Below are positions 23,873-32,606 of a stretch of DNA of 42,059 bases, one piece after another. The translations under genes were made by a program, and so were the position numbers. Source of the DNA: Patescibacteria group bacterium. GTDB taxonomy: Bacteria; Patescibacteriota; Patescibacteriia; UBA1558; UBA10009. Every line of letters starts with the position of its first letter. Positions within the stretch are counted from its first letter, which is position 1. The notes beneath the pieces are model-generated. The model searched no databases and was not told the DNA's origin. It saw only the letters and a program-made list of their open reading frames with translations. The stretch lies in assembly GCA_018818425.1 (NCBI GenBank), contig JAHISB010000032.1, forward strand, positions 1 to 42,059, read 5' to 3'.

Positions 23873-24884
23873 ACTGGCGGTGAATTTAGTTACCCATAAT
23901 GCGGAAAAGTATTTGCCTTTCTGCTTAAACAGTTTGTCCGAACAAAGCCGGCAGGACTTTTCGTTATTAATAATCGATAACGGCTCTAACGATGAAACAG
24001 TCAGATACTTAAAAGAAAATTATCCTCAAATTAAATTAGTGGTTCATCCGCAGAACATCGGTTTTGCCAGAGCCCATAATCAGGGGATAGCCTGGTCTAA
24101 CAGCCAGTATCTGATGCTGCTTAATCAGGATGTTATTTTGGATAAGAATTATTTTGCCAAGGCCATAGATTATTTGGATAGCCATCCGGATGTTGCCGCT
24201 TTAACCGGCAAGATTCTGGTTTGGGATTTTGAGAACAATCAAAGGACTTCAACTATAGATTCTTTGGGCTTAAAGGTTTATAAAAATCATCAGGTAGCCG
24301 ACGCCCATCAGGGCGAAAAAGATGCGGGACAGTTTGCTGAAGTTAAGGAAATCTTCGGCCCTTCCGGAGCCATGCCCATTTATCGCCGCTCTTTATTAGA
24401 AAAAGTCAAAATTGATTTTCAGGCGGCCATGCGGCATCAGGAGTATTTTGACGAAGATTTTTTTTCTTATAAAGAAGATGTTGATTTAGCTTTTAGAATG
24501 CGTCTGGCCGATTTAAAATCGGTCTATTTCCCCGGGTGCGCGGCCTACCATGACCGCAGCGTTAAGGGACCGATAAATTACAGCAGCCGGGCTATTAAAA
24601 AGAGCCGCCAAGACAGGGATAGGGCGGTCAAGATGTATTCTTATAAAAACCACTTATTACTGCTTTTAAAAAATGAATTTTTTGTTAATTTGCTAAGATA
24701 TTTTTTTCCTATTTTTTGGTATGAATTTAAAAAGATCGCCTTTATTTTATTATTCGAACCGTCAACTTTTAGGGGCCTAAGCCTGTTTTTTAAGCAAAAG
24801 TCCAAGATTCTCAAGAAGCGCAGGTATATTAAAAAAAATATCTGTAAAATTAAGGCCAAGCAGTTGGCTATCTGGTATCAATAA
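23853..24884 (+). CDS. Family GT2 glycosyltransferase
   Basis: 343 residues. KLAVNLVTHNAEKYLPFCLNSL, LIIDNGSNDETVRYLKENYP, NIGFARAHNQGIAWS, LMLLNQDVILD and DEDFFSYKEDVDLAFRMRLA are the GT-A motifs of the WbbL-like group. Overlaps the preceding gene by 20 nt. Ends in a basic tail. Confidence 0.92.
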   Translation: MSLKPAKLAVNLVTHNAEKYLPFCLNSLSEQSRQDFSLLIIDNGSNDETVRYLKENYPQIKLVVHPQNIGFARAHNQGIAWSNSQYLMLLNQDVILDKNYFAKAIDYLDSHPDVAALTGKILVWDFENNQRTSTIDSLGLKVYKNHQVADAHQGEKDAGQFAEVKEIFGPSGAMPIYRRSLLEKVKIDFQAAMRHQEYFDEDFFSYKEDVDLAFRMRLADLKSVYFPGCAAYHDRSVKGPINYSSRAIKKSRQDRDRAVKMYSYKNHLLLLLKNEFFVNLLRYFFPIFWYEFKKIAFILLFEPSTFRGLSLFFKQKSKILKKRRYIKKNICKIKAKQLAIWYQ

Positions 24885-25028
24885 ATATTAGATTATTTGA
24901 ATATTTGAGTAATTGGAATGAATCAAATAAACAAATAATCTATCAATCAGATAGTCTAATATTCTATCAATCAAATAATCTATCAATCTATGATTCTAAT
25001 AATCAAATAGTCAAATAATCAAATAATA
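24885..25028. repeat. Spacer of ATCAAATAATC / CTATCAATC words
   Basis: About ten copies of the words ATCAAATAATC and AATCTATCAATC plus inverted GATTATTTG. No gene or hairpin of terminator type. Similar words end the rpmJ-rpsM and rpsK-rpsD spacers. Confidence 0.7.
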
Positions 25029-25820
25029 ATGGATATTTCAATAATCATTTTAAATTACAAAAGTCTGGGATTGGTAAAAAATTGTTTAAAGGCAGTTAAA
25101 GATTTAGATTTGCCCTACAAGTACGAAATTATCGTAGTTGATAATAATTCTCAAGACAATTCTGTTAATTATTTTAGGGAACATTACTTTGACATTAAAT
25201 TGATTGAATCTTCAAAAAATCTGGGATTTTCCGGCGGTAATAATTTAGGCATTAAAAAAGCCCAAGGCCGGTATATTTTAATATTAAATCCCGATATTTT
25301 AATTTTATCCGAAGCGGTCAGTAAAATGTATAAGTTTATGGAAGAAAATCCCCATGCAGGCATTGCCGGACCTAAATTATTAAATCCTGACGGCAGTCTG
25401 CAGTATAGCTGCAGCCGTTTTCCGGACTGGCGCCTGCCCTTTTACCGCCGGACGTTTTTAGGCAAAACTCGTCAGGGCCGAGAATGGACCAGCCACTATT
25501 TAATGAAAGATTGGGATCATCAGACTGATAAAAAAGTCGACTCTCTTTACGGCGCCTGTTTAATGGTCAGACAAAAAGCCATTGACCAGGCCGGGCTTTT
25601 AGACGAGCGCTACTTTATGTATTTGGAAGATCTGGACTGGTGCAGAAGGTTTTGGCAGAAAAATTGGGAAGTTTGGTATCTTGCTAGAGCTTCGGTTATT
25701 CATTATCATCAAAGGGAGTCTGCAGTCGGCACCGGCCTGAAAGGTTTATGGAAAAAATCAGGACGTATTCATTTAGTCAGCTGGCTTAGGTATTATTTCA
25801 AGTGGAGGGGTAAAAAATAA
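25029..25820 (+). CDS. Family GT2 glycosyltransferase (WbbL-like)
   Basis: 263 residues: ISIIILNYKSLGLVKNCL, IVVDNNSQDNSVNYF, NLGFSGGNNLGIKKAQGRYILILNPD, MYLEDLDWCRRFWQ and a HYHQRES acceptor-side motif. Last glycosyltransferase of the locus; likely an inverting sugar transfer to the lipid-linked glycan. Confidence 0.92.
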   Translation: MDISIIILNYKSLGLVKNCLKAVKDLDLPYKYEIIVVDNNSQDNSVNYFREHYFDIKLIESSKNLGFSGGNNLGIKKAQGRYILILNPDILILSEAVSKMYKFMEENPHAGIAGPKLLNPDGSLQYSCSRFPDWRLPFYRRTFLGKTRQGREWTSHYLMKDWDHQTDKKVDSLYGACLMVRQKAIDQAGLLDERYFMYLEDLDWCRRFWQKNWEVWYLARASVIHYHQRESAVGTGLKGLWKKSGRIHLVSWLRYYFKWRGKK

Positions 25821-25835
25821 TTTTGTTTTACTTAG

Positions 25836-25841
25836 TATAAT
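25836..25841 (+). promoter_or_regulatory. Possible -10 box of gatCA
   Basis: TATAAT, 16 bp before the gatC ATG, preceded by an AGTA extension; no convincing -35. Confidence 0.35.
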
Positions 25842-25857
25842 TTGGTAAAATATAAAT

Positions 25858-26154
25858 ATGTCGATAACTAAAAAAGAAATTGAGCATTTAGCCAAATTGG
25901 CCAGATTAGAACTTAGCGATACGGAGCAGGAAAAGTTCTCCAAGGATATTTCTTCTATTTTGCAATACGTTAATAAATTGCAGGAGTTAAGAATAGACCA
26001 GGGCTTGCTTAATAAATCTGTAATTAAGCCGGCAGCCAGCCGATTGCCTCGCGAAGACAGGGTGATTGGCATGGGCAGCAGTGAACAGCAGGAGCTGATT
26101 CAACAGGCCCCGGAAAAAGAAGACGGGCTGATTAAGACTGAACCGGTGTTTTGA
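25858..26154 (+). CDS. gatC: Asp-tRNA(Asn)/Glu-tRNA(Gln) amidotransferase subunit C
   Basis: 98 residues: KKEIEHLAKLARLELSDTEQEKFSKDISSILQYVNKLQEL, the long helix that wraps GatA and GatB. The C-terminal belt includes LPREDRV. Precedes gatA; gatB is not in the window. Confidence 0.96.
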   Translation: MSITKKEIEHLAKLARLELSDTEQEKFSKDISSILQYVNKLQELRIDQGLLNKSVIKPAASRLPREDRVIGMGSSEQQELIQQAPEKEDGLIKTEPVF

Positions 26155-26271
26155 TGTCTAGGGTTTAAAACTTTGGCCAAAGGCCGACCAGCTTCTGGCT
26201 GGGAAGACTGAAGACCTAAGACTTAGGACTTAAGGCTTTTAAATAATATTTAATCATCGATTGATTTTATT

Positions 26272-27729
26272 ATGTCATTTGAATATTTAACCATAAGCAG
26301 GGTTAAAAAAGGCTTGGAAGAAAAACAGTTTTCCTGCCAGGAACTGACAGATTATTATCTCAAAAGAATCGATTCTTTTAAAGAACTGAATTCTTTTATT
26401 ACCGTTACGGCGGATACGGCCTTAGCTCAAGCTGAAAAAATTGATGAAAAAATCAGCCGGCGCTCAAAGTTAGAGCTGTTGGAAGGCATGCCCATGGCCG
26501 TTAAAGATATTATTATGGCCAAAGCCGTTAAGACTACGGCCGGCTCAAAAATTTTAGCAGATTATCTGGCGCCTTACGATGCCGCTGTTGTTTCTAAGCT
26601 AAAAGAGAGGGGAGCGGTGATTTTAGGCAAAAACAATTGCGATGAATTTGCCATGGGTTCTTCTAACGAAACCAGCGCTTTTGGCCCGGTCAAAAATCCC
26701 TGGGATAAACAAAGAGTGTCTGGCGGTTCATCGGGCGGTTCAGCCGCGGCCGTGGCCGCTGATTTGTGCGTTGCCGCTCTGGGCACCGATACTGGCGGCT
26801 CTATTCGCCAGCCGGCAGCTTTTTGCGGGTTGGTTGGCTTAAAGCCGACTTATGGCAGGGTCAGCCGCTATGGCCTTATGTCTATGACTTCTTCTTTAGA
26901 CCAGGCCGGACCGATTGCCAAATGCGTTGAAGATGCCGCTATTTTATTAAACGTTATAGCCGGTCCGGATGAAAATGATTTTACTTCCTCTACTTATGAA
27001 GCTGAAGATTATTTGTCTGATTTAAATTCAGATATTAAAGGCAGAACCATAGGAGTGCCTAAAGAATATTTTACCAGCGGCATGGACGCAGAAGTTGAAA
27101 AAAGTATTAAAGAAGCCATAAAAAAGTTCGAAGAATTGGGTGCGGTCGTGAAAGAGGTCAGCTTGCCGCATACTGTTTATTCTTTGGCGGTTTATTATAT
27201 TATTATGCCGGCCGAGGTCAGCAGTAATCTGGCCCGTTATGACGGCGTTAGATATGGCTTTAAAAGCCAGCTGGCTAAAAATTTGTTCGAAGTTTATGCC
27301 AAATCTCGTTCCGAGGGCCTGGGCGCGGAAGTTAAGCGGAGAATAATGATGGGCGCTTATGTTTTATCAGCCGGCTACCAGGATGCTTACTATAAGCAGG
27401 CCAAAAAAGTTCAGAAATTAATTCAGCAGGAATACCAGAAAATTTTCAGCCAGGTCGAGGTTCTGCTGACGCCCACCGCTCCAACCGCGGCTTTTAAAAT
27501 CGGCGATAAGTTTGATGATCCCTTAACTATGTACCTTTCGGATATTTATACTGTTTCGGCCAATATTGCCGGTTTGTGCGGACTTTCTGTGCCCGGCGGT
27601 TTTTCTAAAGAGGGCCTGCCCATCGGCTTGCAGCTTTTAGGAGCGCCTTTTGAGGAAAAAAAGATTTTACAGTTTGCTTATAATTATCAGGAAGCAACAG
27701 ATTGGCATCTTAAACATCCTAATTTTTGA
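26272..27729 (+). CDS. gatA: Asp-tRNA(Asn)/Glu-tRNA(Gln) amidotransferase subunit A
   Basis: 485 residues, amidase-signature enzyme. It releases ammonia from glutamine and channels it to GatB to amidate mischarged Glu-tRNA(Gln) or Asp-tRNA(Asn). The catalytic Lys is in MAVKDIIM; cis-Ser and nucleophile Ser are in the GGSSGGSAAAVAA and GTDTGGSIRQPAAFCG regions. Full length. The 117-nt spacer to gatC holds only repeat words (CTAAGACTTAGGACTTAAGG). Confidence 0.97.
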   Translation: MSFEYLTISRVKKGLEEKQFSCQELTDYYLKRIDSFKELNSFITVTADTALAQAEKIDEKISRRSKLELLEGMPMAVKDIIMAKAVKTTAGSKILADYLAPYDAAVVSKLKERGAVILGKNNCDEFAMGSSNETSAFGPVKNPWDKQRVSGGSSGGSAAAVAADLCVAALGTDTGGSIRQPAAFCGLVGLKPTYGRVSRYGLMSMTSSLDQAGPIAKCVEDAAILLNVIAGPDENDFTSSTYEAEDYLSDLNSDIKGRTIGVPKEYFTSGMDAEVEKSIKEAIKKFEELGAVVKEVSLPHTVYSLAVYYIIMPAEVSSNLARYDGVRYGFKSQLAKNLFEVYAKSRSEGLGAEVKRRIMMGAYVLSAGYQDAYYKQAKKVQKLIQQEYQKIFSQVEVLLTPTAPTAAFKIGDKFDDPLTMYLSDIYTVSANIAGLCGLSVPGGFSKEGLPIGLQLLGAPFEEKKILQFAYNYQEATDWHLKHPNF

Positions 27730-27737
27730 AATTATTT

Positions 27738-28343
27738 ATGGATTGGCAGTCGTTATTTTCCAGTTATGGCTATCTTCTTCTTTTTTTAATTTTACTTATC
27801 GAGGGTCAGCCATTTATTATTTTCGCCGGTTTTTTGATTTCTTTGGGCGTTTTAAAATTAAGCTGGGTAATTTTAATCGGCTGGCCGGCCTTAGTCTTGG
27901 GAGATTTTATTTTTCATCGCATAGCTTATGTTTGGGGCAGGAGAATTTTAGATAGGTTTGGCCGTTTTTTATTTTTAACGCCGGAAAAAATTGTTAAATT
28001 AAAAACTTTTTTCGATAAGCACGACGGCAAAGTAATTTTTTTGTCTAAATTTATTTACGGCTTGGGCAGAAATATTTTGATTGTCGCCGGCTTATTGGGC
28101 AGGCCGTATAAAAAATTATTCAAGTATGATTTGGGCGGCTGCTTTGCTTCTATGGCGATTTTTTTATCTATTGGATATTTTTTGGGCCATGGTTATCTTT
28201 GGCTTAATAATTTAACTAAAGGCATTGGCTTAATAGCTGTAGCAGTGATTCTTTTGGTAATTATTTTAGAAAGACTCGGGTTATGGAAAGTGTTCGGCAA
28301 ATTAATAAATTTTCACAGTAAGGATTCGGAAAAAATAAGCTAA
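27738..28343 (+). CDS. DedA-family membrane protein
   Basis: About 201 residues from ATG 27738; the track's TTG at 27726 overlaps gatA and is not needed. Four to five hydrophobic segments. EGQPFIIFAGFLISLGVL, the GDFIFHRIAYVWGRRILDRFG stretch and FLSKFIYGLGRNILIVAGLLG match the DedA/VTT pattern (acidic residue, then GR and the R-x-G loop). Members act in membrane homeostasis and lipid-carrier recycling, which would fit the preceding glycan locus. Confidence 0.82.
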   Translation: MDWQSLFSSYGYLLLFLILLIEGQPFIIFAGFLISLGVLKLSWVILIGWPALVLGDFIFHRIAYVWGRRILDRFGRFLFLTPEKIVKLKTFFDKHDGKVIFLSKFIYGLGRNILIVAGLLGRPYKKLFKYDLGGCFASMAIFLSIGYFLGHGYLWLNNLTKGIGLIAVAVILLVIILERLGLWKVFGKLINFHSKDSEKIS

Positions 28344-28370
28344 AAAGCCTTTTAGCAGAATATTAAGTTT

Positions 28371-28500
28371 TATACCCCTTCGCTTTTATAATTCCGAATT
28401 TATTTAATTTATTAAAGTGAATTTTTTACTTTAATATCAGAGGATTTTTTAAAGTAAAGCTTCGGGGCATTATACGGAATTATTTAAGCACTTGAGTATA
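28371..28500 (+). mobile_element. MITE-like element, copy 1 (130 bp)
   Basis: 127 of 130 positions are identical, in inverted orientation, to 37456-37585. The ends form an imperfect 26-bp terminal inverted repeat, TATACCCCTTCGCTTTTATAATTCCG against TATACTCAAGTGCTTAAATAATTCCG (19 of 26). The interior has ACTTTAA/TTAAAGT palindromes and no coding capacity. Both ends start with TATA, so a TA target duplication is possible but not provable. Confidence 0.85.
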
Positions 28501-28560
28501 AAATTGAAAATTGGTAATTGAATATTAAGTTTATACTATCTAATATTATTTTAGCGCCTT

Positions 28561-29214
28561 ATGATGTTTAAAAAGTTTTATTGGCTGATTATTACAATTA
28601 TTTTGTTTATGGTAGCGGCTGTTATAATTATTCAGGCCCTAACTAAAAAGACTGAATATGCTGAATTTACCGCTAAACGCCCCATAAAGGGAAATTTAGA
28701 AGCCAGTATAGCCATAGTGGAATGGTCAGATTTTGAATGTTCGGCTTGCGGGGCCGCTTATCAATTAATAGAAGAAGTTTTTAGTCAATATCAAGAACAA
28801 ATAAAGTTTGAATACAGGCATTTTCCCCTTTCCTATCACCGCTATGCTTACCAGGCGGCCGAAGCCAGCGAGTGCGCTCAAGACCAGGGTAAATTTTGGG
28901 AATACTATGATAAACTTTTTGCCAACCAGCAGAATTTAACCAGCAGCGATTTACTTAAATACGCTCAAGAAAGCGGGTTAGACGTTGAGCTTTTTGACGA
29001 TTGTTTAAAATCCGATGTCAAAAAAAAGGCAGTTGACAGCGATCTGGCAGAAGCTTCGCGTTTGGGCCTGACTTTTACGCCCAGCATTTTTGTTAACGGC
29101 GAATTAATCGAGGACTGGGCAAACTTGCCGAATATTATCCGATCCTTGCTTAAGCCGGCCGTCCAAACTGATGCCAAAAATGAATTTTCAATAATATTGG
29201 AATCAGAAACATAA
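28561..29214 (+). CDS. DsbA/BdbD-like membrane-anchored thiol-disulfide oxidoreductase
   Basis: 217 residues. N-terminal signal anchor (FYWLIITIILFMVAAVIIIQAL, about 5-27), then a thioredoxin fold with SDFECSACGAAYQL, active site CSAC at about residue 60, and the cis-Pro loop TFTPSIFVNG. The alpha-helical insertion between them fits the DsbA/BdbD (DSBA oxidoreductase) group. It would form disulfides in exported proteins outside the membrane. Four nt separate it from lgt. Confidence 0.9.
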   Translation: MMFKKFYWLIITIILFMVAAVIIIQALTKKTEYAEFTAKRPIKGNLEASIAIVEWSDFECSACGAAYQLIEEVFSQYQEQIKFEYRHFPLSYHRYAYQAAEASECAQDQGKFWEYYDKLFANQQNLTSSDLLKYAQESGLDVELFDDCLKSDVKKKAVDSDLAEASRLGLTFTPSIFVNGELIEDWANLPNIIRSLLKPAVQTDAKNEFSIILESET

Positions 29215-29217
29215 TTT

Positions 29218-30012
29218 ATGTTTTTTTGGCTACAAAATTTTTTGCCTCAGCCGGTTTTGCTGGATTTAGGCGCAATAAAGGTTCATTGGTACGGCCTTTT
29301 GATTGTTTTGGCCATCATTGTTTGTCTTATAACAATCAGCCGTTTGGCCAGGGTTAAAAATTTATCACCGGGGCATTTAAGCAACCTCTTTTTTTATTTA
29401 ATTATCTTTAGCATTATCGGCGCCCGGCTGTATCATGTGTTATTTTATAATTTTAATTATTTTATTAACCGCCCGATAGATGTCTTAAAAGTTTGGCAGG
29501 GAGGAATGGCGATCCACGGGGCTATTGTAGCAGGCATCATTGTAGTATTTTTTTACTGCCGAAAGCATCAGCTTAATTTGTTAAAGTATTTTGATATTTT
29601 TGCGGTAGTCCTCCCCTTGGGCCAGGCCATTGGCCGCTGGGGCAATTTTTTTAATCAGGAATTATTCGGTCGGCCTTGCGATTACAGCTGGTGCCTTTTC
29701 ATCCAATTAGTTAATAGACCCGCTTTATATCAAAATTTCCATTACTTCCACCCGGTCTTTTTATATGAATCGTTACTGAACATTATTTTATTTATTATTC
29801 TTTTATTTGGCTATAAAACAAAAAAATGGCCGGTTGGCGCAGCCACTTTTATTTATTTAATCGGTTATTCAATCATCAGATTTTTTATGGAGTTTTTACG
29901 GCTGGATGTTAGTCAGATATTCTTAGGTTTAAAATGGGTGCAGTGGTTGAGCTTGTTAATTATTATGACAGTCGTTTTATTTTGGAAGAGCCGCAAAAGG
30001 GGAGCGCTATAA
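29218..30012 (+). CDS. lgt: Prolipoprotein diacylglyceryl transferase
   Basis: 264 residues, seven membrane segments. Moves diacylglycerol from phosphatidylglycerol to the lipobox Cys of prolipoproteins. WYGLLIVLAIIV, GARLYHVLFYN, GGMAIHGAIVAG and the Lgt signature GRWGNFFNQELFG are present, as is FLRLD near the end. The stop overlaps the convergent sugar transferase by 6 nt. Confidence 0.96.
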   Translation: MFFWLQNFLPQPVLLDLGAIKVHWYGLLIVLAIIVCLITISRLARVKNLSPGHLSNLFFYLIIFSIIGARLYHVLFYNFNYFINRPIDVLKVWQGGMAIHGAIVAGIIVVFFYCRKHQLNLLKYFDIFAVVLPLGQAIGRWGNFFNQELFGRPCDYSWCLFIQLVNRPALYQNFHYFHPVFLYESLLNIILFIILLFGYKTKKWPVGAATFIYLIGYSIIRFFMEFLRLDVSQIFLGLKWVQWLSLLIIMTVVLFWKSRKRGAL

Positions 30013-30663
30013 TCCCTGTCCTTTTAATAACACAATAATTGATTTGCCTAAAATTTTAAAATCAAAAAGCAGTATTTTCCAGTTCGGATTATGCCGGCAA
30101 AATTTAATATACTGATTATCAAGCAAGAGGTCATTTTTATGAAAACCCTTGGATACCTGGACTAAGCCGGTAATGCCGGCTTTGATTACTTTTTTGCGAT
30201 AAACGCCCCTCTCGATCTCGTCTTTATAATCAACCAGATTCCAGGGCCTGGGCCCGACAAAGCTCATTTCTCCCCAAAAGACACTGAAGATTTGCGGCAG
30301 TTCATCAAGATAAAATTTTTTTAGAAATCCGCCGGTGTAGGTGAGATTATCCTGTTTGTTTTCTAAGGGTTTAGTATGAATAAAGCCGTCATTTTTTAAA
30401 ACTTCATCAAGGACAGCTTGCTTGAAAATTCTGAACTTCCGGAATTTAAAAGGACGGCCCTGCGAGACTCTGGTTTCGGTGTAAAAAAGCGGACCTCTGG
30501 ATGCTGGTTTTATCAGACCTTCTGATTTATAAACAATAAAAATTATCAAAGTTATCGGTAAAATGGGCAGAATTAAAATTGCAGACAGTAAAATATCAAA
30601 AAACCTTTTAAGAAAGGGGATCCTGACTATTTTATCAGTTATCTCAAAGTCGCTATTTTTCAT
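30007..30663 (-). CDS. Polyprenyl-phosphate sugar-1-phosphate transferase (WcaJ/PglC-like monotopic PGT)
   Basis: 218 residues from ATG 30663 (MKNSDFEITDKIVRIPFLKR); the track's TTG at 30699 adds only 12 atypical residues. A re-entrant hydrophobic helix (FFDILLSAILILPILPITLIIF) is followed by ASRGPLFYTETRVSQGRPFKFRKFR, LDELPQIFSVFWGEMSFVGPRP and GITGLVQV, the bacterial sugar transferase signatures. It would load the first sugar phosphate on undecaprenyl phosphate, so it probably starts the glycan made by the 16.7-25.8 kb locus although it lies outside it. Confidence 0.92.
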   Translation of the reverse strand: MKNSDFEITDKIVRIPFLKRFFDILLSAILILPILPITLIIFIVYKSEGLIKPASRGPLFYTETRVSQGRPFKFRKFRIFKQAVLDEVLKNDGFIHTKPLENKQDNLTYTGGFLKKFYLDELPQIFSVFWGEMSFVGPRPWNLVDYKDEIERGVYRKKVIKAGITGLVQVSKGFHKNDLLLDNQYIKFCRHNPNWKILLFDFKILGKSIIVLLKGQGL

Positions 30664-30712
30664 ACAGCATATACTACATTTTTTTGAGAAAAAAATCAAC
30701 CCTAAAAAATTA

Positions 30713-30775
30713 TTGACAAATTAAGGAGATAGTATAAAGTAATGGTGTTCTTCCAATCAAGGTAAAAGGAGGTGA
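30713..30775 (+). promoter_or_regulatory. Promoter and strong Shine-Dalgarno of the Nudix gene
   Basis: TTGACA at 30713-30718 and a -10-like TAAAGT at 30735-30740 (16-bp spacer). AAAGGAGGTGA at 30765-30775 is a near-perfect anti-16S match and places the start at TTG 30781 and not at the GTG (30772) inside the Shine-Dalgarno itself. Confidence 0.65.
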
Positions 30776-30780
30776 GATCA

Positions 30781-31335
30781 TTGAAAGACGGCTGTCATGA
30801 AAAAAGAATAGTCGTGACTGTGAGTTATGTCGTTCGAGGCAATGATATACTGCTTTACTTAAGAAATTCAGGCATTGGCCAAGGTCTTTGGAACGGCTTC
30901 GGCGGTCATGTAGGGTCCGGTGAAACAGTTGAACAAGCAGCTGCCAGGGAATTTAGAGAGGAAAGCGGATTGACTGCTCTTAAGCAGAAAAAAGTAGGCA
31001 TCGGTTATGTCACTATTGATGGCGTAGATAAAATGTTTGAAATCCATTTTTTCTTAGTCACGGAGTTTGAAGGTAAACTTCAGGATTCCGATGAGATGAT
31101 TCCCATGTGGCTACCAATGGAAAGAATCCCTTACTCGCAAATGTGGCCGAGCGATAGGCATGCCCTCCCTATATTTTTACATGGAGGAAAATGCATCTGT
31201 CGTTTTCATCTTCAACAGTCCTGGAGTTGGCACTGGATTCGCAAAACAGACAAGATTCCTGATGGCTTTGACCTTTATGAAGAAAATAAAATCCGAGATA
31301 ATTTTAACCTCCATCAAAAACTCCCGACCCTTTAG
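30781..31335 (+). CDS. Nudix hydrolase, MTH1-like (8-oxo-dGTPase type)
   Basis: 184 residues from TTG 30781. The Nudix box is complete: GGHVGSGETVEQAAAREFREESGL, i.e. GX5EX7REUXEEXGU, which binds the catalytic metal. After it, PMWLPMERIPYSQMWPSDRHALPIFL closely follows the WF-x-MWPDD-type pattern of MTH1, where the acidic pair reads the oxidised purine. A cleaner of oxidised nucleotides is the best guess. The C-terminal 30 residues are family-atypical. It is monocistronic, with its own promoter and terminator. Confidence 0.88.
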   Translation: MKDGCHEKRIVVTVSYVVRGNDILLYLRNSGIGQGLWNGFGGHVGSGETVEQAAAREFREESGLTALKQKKVGIGYVTIDGVDKMFEIHFFLVTEFEGKLQDSDEMIPMWLPMERIPYSQMWPSDRHALPIFLHGGKCICRFHLQQSWSWHWIRKTDKIPDGFDLYEENKIRDNFNLHQKLPTL

Positions 31336-31371
31336 TGCTTTAATAGAAAGACATTAAAGGGTCGTTTTTTT
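31325..31371 (+). terminator. Terminator of the Nudix gene
   Basis: CGACCCTTTA (31325-31334) pairs with TAAAGGGTCG (31355-31364), followed by seven T. The stem overlaps the stop codon. Confidence 0.85.
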
Positions 31372-31379
31372 ATCTTGAA

Positions 31380-31660
31380 GTATGCGCAGGTGTAATTTTA
31401 AGGTAAACAAAATAACACCCTAATAGGGGCGTTTTTATGTACCTGTTTTCGGCTTAGATATATCTTGTCCGAACAAGGCTTTCGCCCACAGGTATAAGTC
31501 AAATATAGCATACTTGTATAAATTGTGATTGTTTGCCAACCACAGTTGTAAAATGAACAGAAAAATAGCTAATTCAAAGGTCTAAAAAGAGCTATTGATA
31601 ACCCAAGTAGAGTGGGCATACTTTAGATGAATAGCCAATAAATTAATACGATATAGGGCA
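31380..31660. other. Intergenic region with possible small structured RNA
   Basis: No ORF of note. AACACCCTAATAGGGGCGTTTTT near 31408-31437 is terminator-like. ACCTGT (31441) and ACAGGT (31489) enclose about 45 nt with TTCGGC/GCCCA words. A TATTGATAACCCAAGTAGAGTGGG stretch follows. It does not match an RNA family I can name. Confidence 0.3.
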
Positions 31661-31666
31661 GTCATT

Positions 31667-32338
31667 TTATTTAAATTGAGTTGCGAAATCAATCCAATCT
31701 TCAAGTTCAGATTGAGTTTGGACATAACCGCGTATATCAATATCATTTCCTTTATGAATTCCTAAATGTAAATGTTTTCTTTCATTATCAGTTTCATCGC
31801 TAAAACCTTGACCCAGAATTCCGAGCGGACTTTCTGCCTTAATTGATTGATTTAGATTATCAGCGATGCTGCTCAAGTTTAGGTGGCCATAAATCACCGT
31901 AACATCATTGTTATCGATTTTACATTGCTGGACAGCCGCTCCGCCATATCCGCTGACAAACTGTTTAAAAACCAAAGGTCCGTCGCAGATAGCATAAATT
32001 TTTACTTTCTGATTTTGTTCGTCCGGATAAGTTTCGAAATCAACACCGGTATGGTAACCGGCAAAACGTTCAGGAGCAATAGGGGATTGTTCCGGGGAAA
32101 TTTTAATGCCAAAGGGTTTTTTAGTTATTCTGATTAAAGCGTTATTAATCGGTGCGGAGATAATATTTAATCCATTTAATTGATTTGTTGCGTGACTGTC
32201 GTCAACATTATTTTTTATTGAAGCGTCGTTATTTAAAGGATTTTGGATATCGGATTGTTTATTAAATAATAAATATACCGAAGTTAAGATAATAATCACA
32301 AGAGTAAAAATACCAATAAAAATAATTTTTCTGTTCAT
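31667..32338 (-). CDS. M23-family peptidase-like exported protein
   Basis: 223 residues. N-terminal signal anchor (IIFIGIFTLVIIILTSVYLLF). The LytM fold is indicated by YHTGVDFE (HxxxD zinc ligands), VTVIYGHL and HLHLGIH (HxH). These are the expected ligands of a zinc endopeptidase that cuts peptide cross-bridges in the cell wall. The chain is shorter than most and the linker is Asn/Asp rich. Separated from tRNA-Asp by a terminator. Confidence 0.85.
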   Translation of the reverse strand: MNRKIIFIGIFTLVIIILTSVYLLFNKQSDIQNPLNNDASIKNNVDDSHATNQLNGLNIISAPINNALIRITKKPFGIKISPEQSPIAPERFAGYHTGVDFETYPDEQNQKVKIYAICDGPLVFKQFVSGYGGAAVQQCKIDNNDVTVIYGHLNLSSIADNLNQSIKAESPLGILGQGFSDETDNERKHLHLGIHKGNDIDIRGYVQTQSELEDWIDFATQFK

Positions 32339-32353
32339 ATTTTTTAGTATAAC

Positions 32354-32410
32354 AAAAAACCGCCTACTCGGCGATATAAAAAATTATTTCCATTTAGGAG
32401 GTGGTTTTTT
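32354..32410 (-). terminator. Terminator between tRNA-Asp and the M23 gene
   Basis: Read on the minus strand AAAAAACCACCTCCT, loop, AGGCGGTTTTTT. Flanking A and T runs would let it act on either strand. Confidence 0.75.
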
Positions 32411-32453
32411 ATTTATCGCTGATAGCTCGCGGATTATAAAGCAGACATTCGGC

Positions 32454-32530
32454 TGGCGGGACGGACGGGACTCGAACCCGCGACCTCCGCCGTGACAGGG
32501 CGGCATTCTAACCAACTGAACTACCGTCCC
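32454..32530 (-). tRNA. tRNA-Asp (anticodon GTC), CCA encoded
   Basis: Acceptor GGGACGG pairs with CCGTCCC, discriminator G, encoded CCA. D-arm GTTCAGTTGGTTAGAAT, anticodon loop CTGTCAC in a GCCGC/GGCGG-type stem, T-arm GCGGGTTCGAGTCCCGT. 77 nt. An 11-bp inverted repeat GCAGACATTCG/CGAATGTCTGC flanks it exactly. Confidence 0.97.
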
Positions 32531-32606
32531 AGCAGTCGAATGTCTGCTATAACAAACTGGCTTGGAGAGTACGATTGTTCAAGTTGAGCCAGGTTTAACA
32601 AAAATT

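Noticed and set aside
30664-30699. Upstream TTG start of the sugar transferase
   Set aside because: Adds 12 residues (MIFFSKKCSICC) atypical of the family; the ATG at 30663 fits better.
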